This document shows, one piece after another, positions 53,081-62,787 of a stretch of 64,000 nt of DNA; positions within the stretch are counted from its first letter, which is position 1, and every line of letters begins with the position of its first letter. Under the pieces are notes generated by a model. The model did not search any database. It was not told the DNA's origin and saw only the letters and a program-made list of their open reading frames with translations. Source of the DNA: CAVQFO01 sp963711725 (GTDB lineage: Bacteria; Pseudomonadota; Gammaproteobacteria; Nitrococcales; Aquisalimonadaceae); contig CAVQFO010000030.1 in NCBI GenBank assembly GCA_963711725.1, forward strand, positions 54,097 through 118,096, given 5' to 3'. The position numbers were made by a program, and so were the translations under genes.

Positions 53081-53168
53081 GCCTAACGCGATTCTTAAGC
53101 GGCGCGTCGGCTAGGCGCGTCCGGTGGAGGGCCAGAGCCCCGGAACGTGTTTGAGCGCCTTGTTATAT
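53081..53168 (-). other. attC-like recombination site
   Basis: On the minus strand, starting at the stop codon of the gene at 53163: ATATAACAAGGCGCTCAAAC, an imperfect palindromic centre (TTCCGGGGCTCTGGCCCTCC...), then CGCTTAAGAATCGCGTTAGGC. The right end is the exact R' core GTTAGGC (53081-53087) and the left is ATATAAC (53162-53168). The 88-base size, the imperfect dyad symmetry and the overlap with the stop codon are typical of cassette attC sites. Confidence 0.75.
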
Positions 53169-53513
53169 TTCATCATCTTCTATCATCCCCCCGACCGTAT
53201 CGAAGATGACAGAATGAAGCTCAACATCAAACCATGCATCGAATAACTTCATGGTCAAGTTTTGAGGCCAAAGCCCTGGATCGGTGTACCAACCGACTAG
53301 CTCGCTCTCGAATAGCGGACGGAAGTTAGCTTTTATCCATTTCCGAAGCTGCTCTGGGGTATCGGCAGCCTCTTCGCTGATGAGGTACACAGTGCGCTCT
53401 CGATTAACATCCGCCGAAGTAAGCGTCCGCGCATCAGGCCGTGGATCAGCTTGGTTGATCCAACGAACCGCTGGATCTTTGTACCGTAGAATCAGAGCGG
53501 ATCTATTGATCAA
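53163..53513 (-). CDS. Cassette-borne hypothetical protein
   Basis: 116-residue acidic protein. The start is TTG 53513 (INRSALILRYKDPAVRWIN) with GAGGA upstream; a longer reading from TTG 53528 is less likely. Later features are RTVYLISEEAADTPEQLRKW, FRPLFESELVGWYTDPGLWP and MKLFDAWFDVELHSVIFDTVG with an acidic tail. Similar small proteins are common in accessory regions and cassettes and have no known function. The stop codon lies within the attC-like site at 53081-53168. Confidence 0.75.
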   Translation of the reverse strand: MINRSALILRYKDPAVRWINQADPRPDARTLTSADVNRERTVYLISEEAADTPEQLRKWIKANFRPLFESELVGWYTDPGLWPQNLTMKLFDAWFDVELHSVIFDTVGGMIEDDEI

Positions 53514-53531
53514 TACCGAATTCCTCAAGAA

Positions 53532-53618
53532 ATATAACGCCGAGCGAAGCGGCGGCCCGTCAGCGACGTCCGGCCTACGCGACTGGTTAAAGATGTTTAA
53601 GAATTCAGCATGTTAACC
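53532..53618 (-). other. attC-like recombination site
   Basis: On the minus strand it starts at the stop codon of the gene at 53613 with GGTTAACATGCTGAATTC and ends CTTCGCTCGGCGTTATAT, core GTTATAT at 53532-53538. The 87-base size and the near-identical end GTTATAT/ATATAAC link it to the neighbouring site. Confidence 0.65.
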
Positions 53619-54197
53619 AAAGAATACCTTAACCCCAACGAGGATTAGCAACGCTATGCTTGTGTACGTCACCAAAATCTCCAAGCTGTCGGCGCCGCTA
53701 CCTGCATCAAATTTCTGCTTTACCCTTTCTGCCAAGAAATGAGGCAGGCCAACGAACGACGCATCCATTCGCGCAAACCCTTTGGGGACATATATTATGC
53801 GCGCTATGACGTTACGCCATCTACTCGTAGCCAGCCCTTCCTGTCGATAAGGCCTTAGCTCAAGACTTTGGGGATCGCTGGTTATCATTTCTTGAAATGC
53901 TTGATCGAACCCAGCCACATAGAACGCAGAAATTCGCTTATTGATCAGTTGCCATCTTGTGTAATAGTGAATTAGGAACCAGAGCACCCCGTATACAAGG
54001 AAAGTAGCTAGCTCTGGGAGCTCGATGACTTTGGAAACCCACTCTGGCGGCCAAATACTCTTGGTTATTACAGCGCCAAACAAGCTGATCTGCACGAGAA
54101 AGCCCGCATTGGCCATATTCTCTTTGTGATTGTGGTAGGCAACCCAGAGCCCCAAGCGAACGCTGATGTAATCTTTGACACGATCGAACTGATCCAT
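53613..54197 (-). CDS. Cassette-borne hypothetical membrane protein
   Basis: 194-residue protein with lower GC than the chromosomal genes. Probable membrane helices lie at about residues 27-50 (MANAGFLVQISLFGAVITKSIW), 60-80 (ELATFLVYGVLWFLIHYY) and the C terminus (LVTYTSIALLILVGVKVFFG). The start is ATG 54197 (DQFDRVKDYISVRLG). No family is recognised. It lies between a GTTATAC boundary at 54262 and the attC-like site at 53532, as expected for the first cassette of an array read on the minus strand. Confidence 0.7.
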   Translation of the reverse strand: MDQFDRVKDYISVRLGLWVAYHNHKENMANAGFLVQISLFGAVITKSIWPPEWVSKVIELPELATFLVYGVLWFLIHYYTRWQLINKRISAFYVAGFDQAFQEMITSDPQSLELRPYRQEGLATSRWRNVIARIIYVPKGFARMDASFVGLPHFLAERVKQKFDAGSGADSLEILVTYTSIALLILVGVKVFFG

Positions 54198-54487
54198 AAC
54201 TCCCTTAGCCTAGTGTGTACTCTGGCCGAATCTTTAGCAGCGTATTGAACGGACATCGTCTGTATAACACTCACCCAACCTTAGCCCGCCGGCCTCTGTC
54301 CGACAAGAAAGGTGCTGCAAAAAGGCCCGTTCAATCAATAAGAAACGAGCGCACCGAGCTGGTCGCCGACCCTGAAAACCGCTCCGACACCCTCCGGCGA
54401 AACCCGGACATCGCCGCCGCCCAATCACCCCTTCGTGTAACTTCGTGAATCCTTCGCCCCCTTCGTGACCGGAGACTCAATCCGGCT
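54198..54487. other. Right boundary of the cassette array
   Basis: 290 bases. GTTATAC on the minus strand (54262-54268) is a possible cassette boundary core. The rest shows no gene. CTTCGTG units (about 54430-54466) belong to the repeat family also seen at 8499. No integrase gene or attI was recognised. Confidence 0.5.
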
Positions 54488-55261
54488 TCATTTGCCGCCC
54501 CCCTGGTCCTCCTTGTCCATTTCCTCGAAGAAATCCGGCGCGGGCGGGTTGCCGTCGTAGATGAGGTTGGTGCGGTATTGCTGGTAGGCGGAGCGGGTGA
54601 AGGCGTAGGGGTCGACGGCGGCTTCGTTGCGGAGTTGGTTGGCTTGTTCCAGGTTGGCGCGGGTGTTGATGAGGTTGAGGCCGAACAGCGGCCAGCTCAC
54701 GGCGCCGATGGCGTAGTAGGTGATGGGGTTGGTGGCGACGCTGGCGGGGTATTGCCAGACGTCGCGGGTCGTGGAGGGCCCCAGCACGGGCACGACGATG
54801 TACGGGCCTTCGCTCACGCCCCAGACGGCCAGGGTCTGGCCGAAGTCTTCGTTGTGGCTGCGGATGTCCATCTGGGAGGCGACGTCGAACAGGCCGCCCA
54901 GGCCCCATACGGTGTTGATCACGAACCGGGTGGTGTCGTGCAGGCTCTGGGAAAACTTGCCCTGGAGCAAGTCGTTGAGGACTACGCCCGGGTAGGAGAC
55001 GTTGTCGAAGAAGTCGGTGACGCGATTACGCACGAATCGCGGGGTGACGAAGCGATAGGCGTCCGCCGTGGGCTTGAGCACATAGGTGTCCACGCGGTCG
55101 TTGAACGTGTAGATGCCGCGGTTTACGGACACCCAGGGATCGGCGACGTTGTCCGGCTGATTGGGGGTCTGGGCGCAGCCGGCCAGGAGGACGATGCTCA
55201 GGAGCGCGGCGATCAGCCGCAGGCGGCCCGCGGGCGTCTTGGCAGGGCGGGGGTCGGTCAT
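54488..55261 (-). CDS. mlaA: Outer-membrane lipid-asymmetry lipoprotein MlaA (VacJ)
   Basis: 257-residue lipoprotein that extracts mislocalised phospholipids from the outer leaflet of the outer membrane. The signal ends LLAGC with the lipidated Cys at residue 29. Family motifs: DPWVSVNRGIYTFNDRVD, RNRVTDFFDNVSYPGVVLNDLLQGK, FVINTVWGLGGLFDVAS, FGQTLAVWGVSEGPYIVVPVLGPSTTRD. Length is normal. The rest of the Mla pathway is not in the window; solitary mlaA is common. Confidence 0.95.
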   Translation of the reverse strand: MTDPRPAKTPAGRLRLIAALLSIVLLAGCAQTPNQPDNVADPWVSVNRGIYTFNDRVDTYVLKPTADAYRFVTPRFVRNRVTDFFDNVSYPGVVLNDLLQGKFSQSLHDTTRFVINTVWGLGGLFDVASQMDIRSHNEDFGQTLAVWGVSEGPYIVVPVLGPSTTRDVWQYPASVATNPITYYAIGAVSWPLFGLNLINTRANLEQANQLRNEAAVDPYAFTRSAYQQYRTNLIYDGNPPAPDFFEEMDKEDQGGGK

Positions 55262-55324
55262 GTCCCTTCCTTCGAGTGGTTTTCCGCAGAATGCGGTATT
55301 CCCGAGGCGATTTCCATATGCGGC

Positions 55325-56147
55325 TCAGCCGCGCTCATCCACATCCCGCAGGAACTCCAGGACAGCGGTGTTGAACTCGCGCGGTTTCTCGATGGTGAAC
55401 ATGTGCCCCGCCCCCGGGATGACCACCAGGCGGGCGTGGGGGATGTGTTGCGCCAGGTAGTGGGCATTGTCCAGGGGCCAGACGCGGTCGTCCGCGCCGT
55501 GGATCACCAGGGTGGGCACGCGGATGTCGCCCAGACGCGGGGAGTTCGGCTTGATGGGAAAGTGCGGCCTCTAGCTGCGCCTCGAAGGCGTGGGGCGGCT
55601 GCGGGTCGGCCTGAACCAGTTTCAAGACGCGGTCGGTGAGGTCCGGGACCTTGGCCCGGAAATCCGGGTGGTAGAACACCCGGTTCATGGCCTCCATCAC
55701 GGTGCGCAAGTCGGTTTCGCTTCGATCCAGGGAGAGGGCGTCGATGACTTCCTGGTCCGTGGGCACGGCGGCGGGGTCGTTGGCTCCCACGCCGGTGCAT
55801 CCCAGCACCAGGCTGCGCACGCGCTCGGGCGCCATGTGGTAGAAGTCCTGGGCCGTCAGGCCGCCCATGGACACGCCCAGCAGGTGCGCGCGTTCGGCGC
55901 CGGCGTCGTCCAGGACCGCCCGCAGGTCGCGGGCGAACAGCTCCGTGGAATAGGGGCCTTGCGGCTTGTCGGAACGTCCGGCGCCGCGGTTATCCATGGC
56001 GATGACGCGATAGTGCTTGGCGAAGTCCGGCAGTTGCAGCGCCCAGGACTGCACGGTGCCGCCCAGGCCCATGATGAGTGCCAGGGGCGGGCCGTCGCCG
56101 TGGGTTTCGTAGTAGAGGCGGGCGCCTTCGTTGTCGACGTAGGGCAT
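55325..56147 (-). CDS. Alpha/beta hydrolase (single frameshift)
   Basis: 274-residue alpha/beta-hydrolase. The oxyanion region is LIMGLGGTVQSW, the nucleophile lies in GVSMGGLTA and the acid and His in VIHGADDRVWPLD and GAGHMFTIEKPREF. The frame shifts once at GGGG 55539-55542 (plus strand). Before it the sequence reads HQAELP and, one frame over, RLGDIRVPTLVIHG, so one base too many is present. The substrate is unknown; 3-oxoadipate enol-lactonase-type and esterase-type relatives look similar. It sits 64 bases upstream of mlaA on the same strand. Confidence 0.85.
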
Positions 56148-56227
56148 AGGTTCAAACCGGATGGCTGCGGGTCGGAGGCGCTCACTTTATACATCGACGC
56201 CGCGCCTGTGAACAGTGTGGATGGGGG

Positions 56228-56995
56228 TTAGCCGCCGTCCCGGTGGTCCAGGATCCAGTCCACCGCGGCGCCGATATCGTCTACCGTTTCGCCGCCCCGG
56301 TGGACCGCGTTCTGGTCGCCGGAACGGTATTTTCCCGTGCGCACCAGCAGGGCCTGCAGGCCCGCCTCCAGCGCGCCGTTGACGTCCGACTCCACGTCGT
56401 CGCCCACCATGACCGTGGCCCCGGCCTCGCCCGCCATGCTGGCAACTGCGCCGGCGAAAAACGCGTTGGCCGGTTTGCCGATGACTTCGGCTTCCACTTG
56501 GGCGGCGTATTCCAGGGCGGCGACGAACGGCCCGGCGTCCAGGCTCAGCCCTTCGTTCTCGCTGAAATAGCGGTTCTTGGCCACGGCCAGCAGCGGTGCT
56601 CCGTCCTGGATCAGGCGAAAGGCGCGGTTGAGGTTGTCGTAGGTGAAGGCCGGGCCGGCGTCCGCCACGACCACGGCATTGGGCCGGCCGGGTGGCAGGT
56701 CCGCGAAATCCGGTTCCAGATCCGGGTGGATCAACAGGTGCGGGGTCAGCCCCCGGTCGCGCAACACCCGTTTGGTGGCTTCGGCGGCGGTGAAGAGTTC
56801 GTCGTCCTCCACCGCCAGGTCCAGGTCATGGAGCTGGGCCAGCAGACGCGCCTTGGTCTTGCGGGTGGTGTTGGTGACAAACCGTACCGGCAAGTCGTTC
56901 TCGCGAAGCCGTGCCAGGGCCTCCGAGGCCCCGGGCAGCCGCCGGTCGCCTTGGTAGAGCACACCCGCAAGATCCAGCAATATTCCGTGAATCAT
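56228..56995 (-). CDS. HAD-IIA family phosphatase (LHPP/HDHD2-like)
   Basis: 255-residue HAD-superfamily hydrolase. Motif I is LLDLAGVLYQGDRRLPGA, where the second Asp of DxD is replaced (DLAG), as is usual for the LHPP/HDHD2 branch. Motif II is FVTNTTRKTKARL and the later motif IV region reads VMVGDDVESDVNGALEAGLQALLVRTGKY. TIGR01458 fits best. Substrate unknown; in animals the relatives are phospholysine/phosphohistidine phosphatases. ATG 56995 overlaps the stop of the CHASE/PAS gene. Confidence 0.88.
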   Translation of the reverse strand: MIHGILLDLAGVLYQGDRRLPGASEALARLRENDLPVRFVTNTTRKTKARLLAQLHDLDLAVEDDELFTAAEATKRVLRDRGLTPHLLIHPDLEPDFADLPPGRPNAVVVADAGPAFTYDNLNRAFRLIQDGAPLLAVAKNRYFSENEGLSLDAGPFVAALEYAAQVEAEVIGKPANAFFAGAVASMAGEAGATVMVGDDVESDVNGALEAGLQALLVRTGKYRSGDQNAVHRGGETVDDIGAAVDWILDHRDGG

Positions 56996-59900
56996 CGCCG
57001 CCGTTCCTTCTGGCCGCATCCCAGGCACAAGGTCCCGCTTCTCCAATCAGCATAAACTGAATTGGTGCTTGCGTGATGACGCGGCGGCGGGACTTGCCGG
57101 GTGCCCGTGTTCGATGGTCGGGGCCCGGGCGAGGGCTTCAATGCGGGCTGCGCAGGATAATCAACCGGCCGCGCGTCCGGATTGCCCGGGTCGAAGGGGA
57201 CCTCCACGCCGTCCACGGCGACGGTTTCGCCGTCGGCCCGCTGCAGCCGGTCCGGGTTTCCATTGCCGCTCAGGAGCTGGTCAATCTCCATGCCGGCCAG
57301 TTCGGCGGCCGGGTAGCCGGTCAGGTCGCCGGCCAGGGCGTTGAACGCGGATACGCGGCCGTTGCCGTCCACCACCAGCGCTGCTTCCTCGATCGTATCC
57401 AGCAGCAGGTCTCGGGCGGCGGAGGCGGCCGCGAGTTCCTCGGCCAGACGCTTGCGTTCGCTGATGTCCTGAATCTGTGTCACCAGGTAGGCGGGTTCGC
57501 CGGTGAGATCCGGAACCACGGAGGCGCTGATTGATGCCCAAACGACACTGCCGTCCTTGCGGAGATAGCGCTTTTCCAGCCCCGCTCCGGCCCGCTTGCC
57601 TTGGGCGAGCAGGCCGCGCAGCGCCCCGCTGCTGGGGTCGCGGTCGTCCGGGTGGGTCAGCTCCGGGGGCGCCTTGCCGATGATCTCCTCGGGGCTGTAG
57701 CCCAGGAAATCGCAAAGGGCCTGATTGACCGCCATGATTCGGTACTCGCTCAGGGAGGTCATGGCCATGCCCACGGCGGAGTCGTCGAAGGCGCTGCGGA
57801 AACGGGCCTCGATGTCGCGCTTCTCGGTGACGTCGGAAAACACCACCACGGCGCCGGTGACCCGGCCGCCCTCCACGATGGGCGAGCTGGTGTATTCCGC
57901 GGCGAACAGAGTCCCGTCGCGCCGAGTCAGCACGTCGCCGGATTCCTGGCGGGGCAGGCGTTCGTCCATGCTGGCCAGCATGGACCAGTCCGCGGCGTGG
58001 ATGGGTTGCTGGTCGGGGCCGTAGGGCTGCAGGCGTTCCAGCACGTCGCTGCCCAGGAGGTCCGACGGGCCGTAACCCAGAATCGAGGCCGCGGCCGCGT
58101 TGGCGAAAACGATGCGGCCGTGGTTGTCCAGCCCCAGAATCCCTTCGGCCGCGGTGTTGAGGATGATGTCGCGCTGGTGCCCCAGCTGTTCCAGCGCTTC
58201 CTCGGCCCGCTTGCGGTCGGAGATGTCCTGAATCTGGGAGATGATTTCCTTGGGGTCGCCCTGGCGGTCGCGGATCATGGTGGCGTTGCTGAGCACCCAG
58301 ACCACCTGGCCGTTCTTGTGCAGATACCGCTTTTCCACCTGATAGTGTTCGGTTTCCCCCGCCAGCATTCGCTCGATGTAGCCGGGCGTGATGTGCTGAT
58401 CCGCCGGGTGGGTGAGCTGATGGAAGGTCATGTCGCGCAGTTCCGCCGCCGTGTAGCCCACCATCTCGCAGAAGGCATGGTTCACGCGGTGGCAGCGGCC
58501 GCTGTAGGGATCGAACAGCACCATGCCTACGCCGGCCTCGTCGAACACGCTTCGGAACAGCGCTTCGCTTTCCTTCAGGGCGCCCTCGGCGCGCTTGCGC
58601 TCGGTCACGTCGCGGGTGACCGAGATGACCTGCTCCGGTTCGCCGGTGTCGCGGATCGGTAAGCACGCGCTGGGTGCTCTCCACCCAGATGTACACGCCG
58701 TCCTTGCGCCGCACTTTGTAGGTGCCGCGGTAGACCCCGGGGTGGCGCAGGGCGTAGGCGTGGCCCATTTTGATCCGGGGCAGATGTGCCGGGAAGAACA
58801 GGTCGTAGGCGGACAGGCGGATCATTTCCTCCGGCTCGTAGCCCAGCAGGGTGCGGCTGGCGGGAGAGGCGTAAAGCGTGCTGCCGTCCGGGGCATGGCG
58901 GGTGATGAGGTCGGTGGCGTTTTCGGCCAGCAGCCGGTAACGCGCTTCGCTCTCGGCCAGTTGTTCCAGTGCCTGGTCCCGTTCCTGGACGCGCTCGGCC
59001 AGGGAACGGTTGGCCTCGGAAATTTCCCTTGTGCGCCGCTCGACTTCGTCCTGGATGGCCTGGTTGCGCCCCAGCAGATTGCGCAGATAGAGGTAGAGCA
59101 CGGCGGTGAGCGCCAGCCCGAACAGCAGTGCCAGGCCGCTGCCCCAGTGGGCGGTGGTGGGGAAGACGCCCTCGGCCGGGGTGAACGTCACCCGCCAGGT
59201 CCGCCCCGCGACGTGCAGATCCCGGGTGTAGCTGGCCTCGGCAGGCCGGGGCGCGGCATCGTGTTGCCGAGCGGGGTCGCGGTAAAGCGGGGTGGGATGA
59301 TCGGGATCGGTGACGTCGTCCAGCCACAAGGTCAGCAGACGGCGCAGGCCGACATCGGCGCCGGGGGCGTTCATGAAGCTCACCACGTCGGGCAGCCGGA
59401 AGCCGATCGCGGTCATTCCCAGCGGCCGCCTTGCAGGGGGTTTGGCGCCGCCGCCGCTTTCCCGATAGATCGGGAGCACCGCGATCAGCCCATAGGGCGA
59501 TTGGCCGGGCCGGTGCCCAAGCAGCTTGATCTTGCCGGTGGCGGCGGGCTTCCCGGTCTTGAGTGCGCGCTCGATGGCTTGGCCGCGCTCGTCGGCGTGC
59601 TCGCCCAGGCGGGGCGTGAAGCCCATGGCAAGACGACGGTCTTCCGAGGGCTCGGCCATGGTGACCACAAAGTAGTGGTCTTGTTTGGCGGCGGGTATCG
59701 GCTTGCCCTGATCGTCCAGTTGGAAGAGGTGGAAGTCGGTGTGGCCGGCGGCTTCCATGGACTCCACGAAACGTCTGCGCTCCTTCTCCGGCACATATCG
59801 CATCCATGTCACGAACTCCACGCCGCGATGGGCGTGGAGGATCGGTTGGACGTAATTGTGAAATTCGGTGGAGGTGACCACTTGGGAGTTGCGGCGGAAG

Positions 59901-60133
59901 GAACCGACGTAGGAGAGGATGTCGAGGCTGGACTGAATCCCCGTTCTGAAGGTGGTCACGGCCTCGCCCGCCGCGTGCCGGAAGGCGTAATCCCAGCGTT
60001 GGTTTTCGGACCGATAGGCCAGGGCGGCCACGGCCACGGTGATCAATACGCCGGCGACTGCGGCCAGCAGGGGTGCCAGCCGGTATCCCCGCAGCCCTTG
60101 CGGGCCGGTGCGCCGGTTATTCTCGCTGTCCAT
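56992..60133 (-). CDS. CHASE domain multi-PAS sensor protein (single frameshift, no output domain seen)
   Basis: About 1046 residues if one base is removed near 58649-58660. Order: N-terminal helix (APLLAAVAGVLITVAVAALAY), periplasmic CHASE domain (QVVTSTEFHNYVQPILHAHRGVEF...), second helix near 345-365, coiled coil, then four or five PAS/PAC repeats, each closing with ISQIQDISDRKRAEE-type ends. Frame one stops making sense after VESTQRVLTD and the next frame gives DTGEPEQVISVTRDVTERKRAE. The last PAS is followed by about 60 Pro-rich residues and the stop, with no GGDEF, EAL or kinase. Truncation or a further sequence error is possible. Confidence 0.75.
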
Positions 60134-60277
60134 ATCGGTTCGGTCTCGGCCGCGGGCCCTTGGGATTACGCGGAATGGCGCCGACGCCTCCGCCTTGGTC
60201 GAGCCTCTGATCCCTGTCCTTATTCTGCGGTCTAAGCGGGGCCGTGGAAAGCGGCCCCAAGTGCTGTGTTGTACTTT

Positions 60278-61342
60278 TTATGGTTCTTGCGACGCCGGTG
60301 GTTCGGAACGGCTCTGCCGCTTGAGCGTATCGGCGGCGAAATCGAAGGAATCGTAATACAGGTGTTCCGGATTCAGGCCATGATGTTCGAAATCGCGCCG
60401 GGCGGATTCGATCATGGCCGGCGGCCCGCTCATGTAGATATCGAAGTCGCTGAGGTCGCTATGGTCCTGCAGGAGGATATTGTGGACCAGGCCAATGTGG
60501 CCGCTCCAATTGTCCTCGGGTTGGGGGTCGGAGAGCACGGGCACGTAATGGAAGTCCGGGTGCTGTTCGGCCCAGCCGCGGGGCAGCGAGTCCAGATAGA
60601 GGTCCCGGGCGGAGCGCACGCCCCAGTAGAGGTGGATGGGGCGCTGGATGCCGAGCTCGAAGGCGTGCTCGATAATGCCTTTTAGCGGCGCGAATCCGGT
60701 TCCTCCCCCCATCATCAGGATGGGCCGGGCCGAGTCCTCGCGGAGGAAGAAGTTGCCGTGGGGCCCTTCCAGGCGCAGCAGGGCCTTCTCGTGCATGTCG
60801 CGAAACACCTTGCTGGTGAATTCGCCGCCCGCCACGTGGCGGATGTGCAGCTCCAGCAGATCATCGTCGTGGGGGGCGTTGGCCAGGGAGAAGGCGCGGC
60901 GTCGGCCGTCGCGCAGCAGGATGTCGATGTACTGGCCGGCCAGGAACTGCAGGCGTTCGTTGCCCGGCAGCTTCAGATACAGCCGTTTGACGTCATGGCA
61001 GAGGTCTTCGATCTTGACCACGCGGCAGGGCAGCTTGCGGGGCTGGATTTCGTCCGCGCCGCGGACCTCGCGCACTTCGATAACCAGGTCCGAGCGGGGG
61101 CGGGCCTGGCAGAACAGCGCCTGGCCCACTGCCGCTTCCTTTTCGTCCAGGGCCTCGGGCAGCTGATCGCCCGGATAGTCGATTTCGCCCTCGACCACCT
61201 TGCCCATGCAGGTTGCGCAGGTACCGCCCCGGCAGCTGTAGGGGATCAACAGGCCCTGGCGCAGGGCGGCGTCCAGCACGGATTCACCGTCTTCCACCTG
61301 GAATGCGTGTCCACTGGGCCGAATGGTGACCTGGTAACTCAT
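60278..61342 (-). CDS. 2Fe-2S/FAD/NAD(P) reductase (AscD/CDP-6-deoxy-glucoseen reductase-like)
   Basis: 354-residue oxidoreductase. The N-terminal plant-type ferredoxin domain has Cys ligands in YSCRGGTCATCMG and FCQARP. Then come an FAD-binding domain with RAFSLAN and an NAD-binding domain with GGGTGFAPLKGIIEHAF and GPPAMIESARRDF. These are the features of the AscD-like phenol-hydroxylase reductase family widespread in proteobacteria; in most cases the electron acceptor is unknown. ATG 61342 begins SYQVTIRPSGHAF. It stands apart from its neighbours, so no pathway is assigned. Confidence 0.9.
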   Translation of the reverse strand: MSYQVTIRPSGHAFQVEDGESVLDAALRQGLLIPYSCRGGTCATCMGKVVEGEIDYPGDQLPEALDEKEAAVGQALFCQARPRSDLVIEVREVRGADEIQPRKLPCRVVKIEDLCHDVKRLYLKLPGNERLQFLAGQYIDILLRDGRRRAFSLANAPHDDDLLELHIRHVAGGEFTSKVFRDMHEKALLRLEGPHGNFFLREDSARPILMMGGGTGFAPLKGIIEHAFELGIQRPIHLYWGVRSARDLYLDSLPRGWAEQHPDFHYVPVLSDPQPEDNWSGHIGLVHNILLQDHSDLSDFDIYMSGPPAMIESARRDFEHHGLNPEHLYYDSFDFAADTLKRQSRSEPPASQEP

Positions 61343-61458
61343 GCGCCTGCTAGCCTTCTCGTCGGTCTTGCCTTGATCTGGGCCGCCCATTTTCCATGAT
61401 TTGAGCCGGTTCTCATAGGCGGGCCCGCTTCGGGCGCACCGAAATGGAGGTGCGGCTG

Positions 61459-62682
61459 CTACACGCGGGCTGTGCAGGAGCCGCCCCAGCGGGATCCGGC
61501 CCGCTCCCGGGCGCGGGCAGTGAACCAGGCGGCGCCCATCAGAATCATGCCCAGCACCAGGGCCGCGGCGGACAGTAGCAGGGCGTCGTCGAAGCGTCCG
61601 GTGCGGGTGGCGATGTGCCCGGCCACCAGGGGGCCCAGCATTTGCGCCACGCCGTAGGTGGTTACCAGCAATCCGATAAGGCGCCCCGCGCCCACGGGGT
61701 GGTGATGCCGGACGATGCGCATGGACAGCAGCACGATACCCACGAAAGTGCCTCCCACCAGCAGCCCTCCGCCGACAACGCCGGCGGCCGACGGGGCGTA
61801 TACGGGGATGACCACGCCCACCGCCTGGCACAGGAACGCCACCAGCAGCGCCGGGAAATCCCCCAGGCGCTGGCCCACCGCGCTCCAAATAAAGGGCGAA
61901 GGCACCGCCGCCAGGCCGACCAGCAGCCAAGTGGCGAAGGTGTAGGCGCCCAACCCCGGGGTCTGGCCCACGATCACCGGCAGGAAGGTCATGCTGATGA
62001 TGTAGCCGAAGCCGGCACAGGTGTAGCCCGCAACCATCCAGACGAGGCCGATTGTTCCCAAGCCGTTACCGTCGCGGTGGCCTTGCCGCGGTCGTTCGGC
62101 CGCCTGATCCGGCAGATGAAGTATGTGGCCGGCGAACCAGGCCAGAGGGACGGCGCAGGCGCCCAGCAGGAGCCAAAGGCCCTGCCAGTGGACCGCCATG
62201 GCCGTGCCAGCCACCACCACCGCCGTGGACAGCAGGATCCCCAGGCCGACGCCGCCGAACGTCAGGCCGCTCCACAAGCCGCGTCCCCGCGGCATCAACA
62301 CCTCCAGCACAAGGCTGGGCGCATAGACGAAAACCAGACCGTTGCTGAACCCATTGATGAAGCGCAGCACCAACCAGGCATCCATGCCGCCGGTCAGCCC
62401 CATGCCCAACAACGTGAGCACGTTCAGCGCCAGGCCTCGCCGCAGCCACACGATGCGGTCGGAATGGTCATGCTTCCAAAGCGTGAACAGCGACCCCAGC
62501 AGATAGGCGAAAAGATTGGTGGCGGCCAGGTTCGCGGCGCCGCCGATGGACAGGCCCGCCTGGTCGTGCATGACGGGCACGAGCGGGGTGAACGCGAACC
62601 GGCCGATGCCGTGCACCACCACAAGGGCGGCGGTGCCGGCCAGGGTAACGGTGAGCCAATGGCGCTGTTTGGGGCGGTTCAT
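61459..62682 (-). CDS. YbfB/YjiJ family MFS transporter
   Basis: 407-residue MFS permease with about twelve helices. Seen: LVVVHGIGRFAFTPLVPVMHDQAGL at the N terminus, NLAATNLFAYLLGSLF, FINGFSNGLVFVYAPSLVLEVLMP and GLTFGGVGLGILLSTAVVV. This resembles the YbfB/YjiJ family, which lacks a known substrate. GGAGG precedes ATG 62682. Divergent transcription from a LysR regulator across 105 bases suggests inducible expression by that regulator. Confidence 0.88.
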   Translation of the reverse strand: MNRPKQRHWLTVTLAGTAALVVVHGIGRFAFTPLVPVMHDQAGLSIGGAANLAATNLFAYLLGSLFTLWKHDHSDRIVWLRRGLALNVLTLLGMGLTGGMDAWLVLRFINGFSNGLVFVYAPSLVLEVLMPRGRGLWSGLTFGGVGLGILLSTAVVVAGTAMAVHWQGLWLLLGACAVPLAWFAGHILHLPDQAAERPRQGHRDGNGLGTIGLVWMVAGYTCAGFGYIISMTFLPVIVGQTPGLGAYTFATWLLVGLAAVPSPFIWSAVGQRLGDFPALLVAFLCQAVGVVIPVYAPSAAGVVGGGLLVGGTFVGIVLLSMRIVRHHHPVGAGRLIGLLVTTYGVAQMLGPLVAGHIATRTGRFDDALLLSAAALVLGMILMGAAWFTARARERAGSRWGGSCTARV

Positions 62683-62787
62683 GGCAGCCTCCAGGCTGGT
62701 TCCGGGATGTTGCAGCACAGGTTACCGGCGAGACATATTCTTGTATAATGATTAATTATGATTTGAGTGTTCACTTTGGAAGATCAT
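62683..62787. promoter_or_regulatory. Divergent promoter region of MFS and LysR genes
   Basis: An AT-rich 105-base gap. TATAAT at 62744-62749 is a good -10 for the lysR gene, with TTACCG (62722-62727) a weak -35 at 16-base spacing. The A+T-rich near-dyad ATAATGATTAATTATGATT is a plausible LysR-binding site. Confidence 0.55.

Noticed and set aside
61343..61930. Upstream extension of the ferredoxin-reductase gene to 61930
   Set aside because: It runs antiparallel-shifted through the MFS gene and is Ala/Gly/Arg-rich; the conserved protein begins at ATG 61342.
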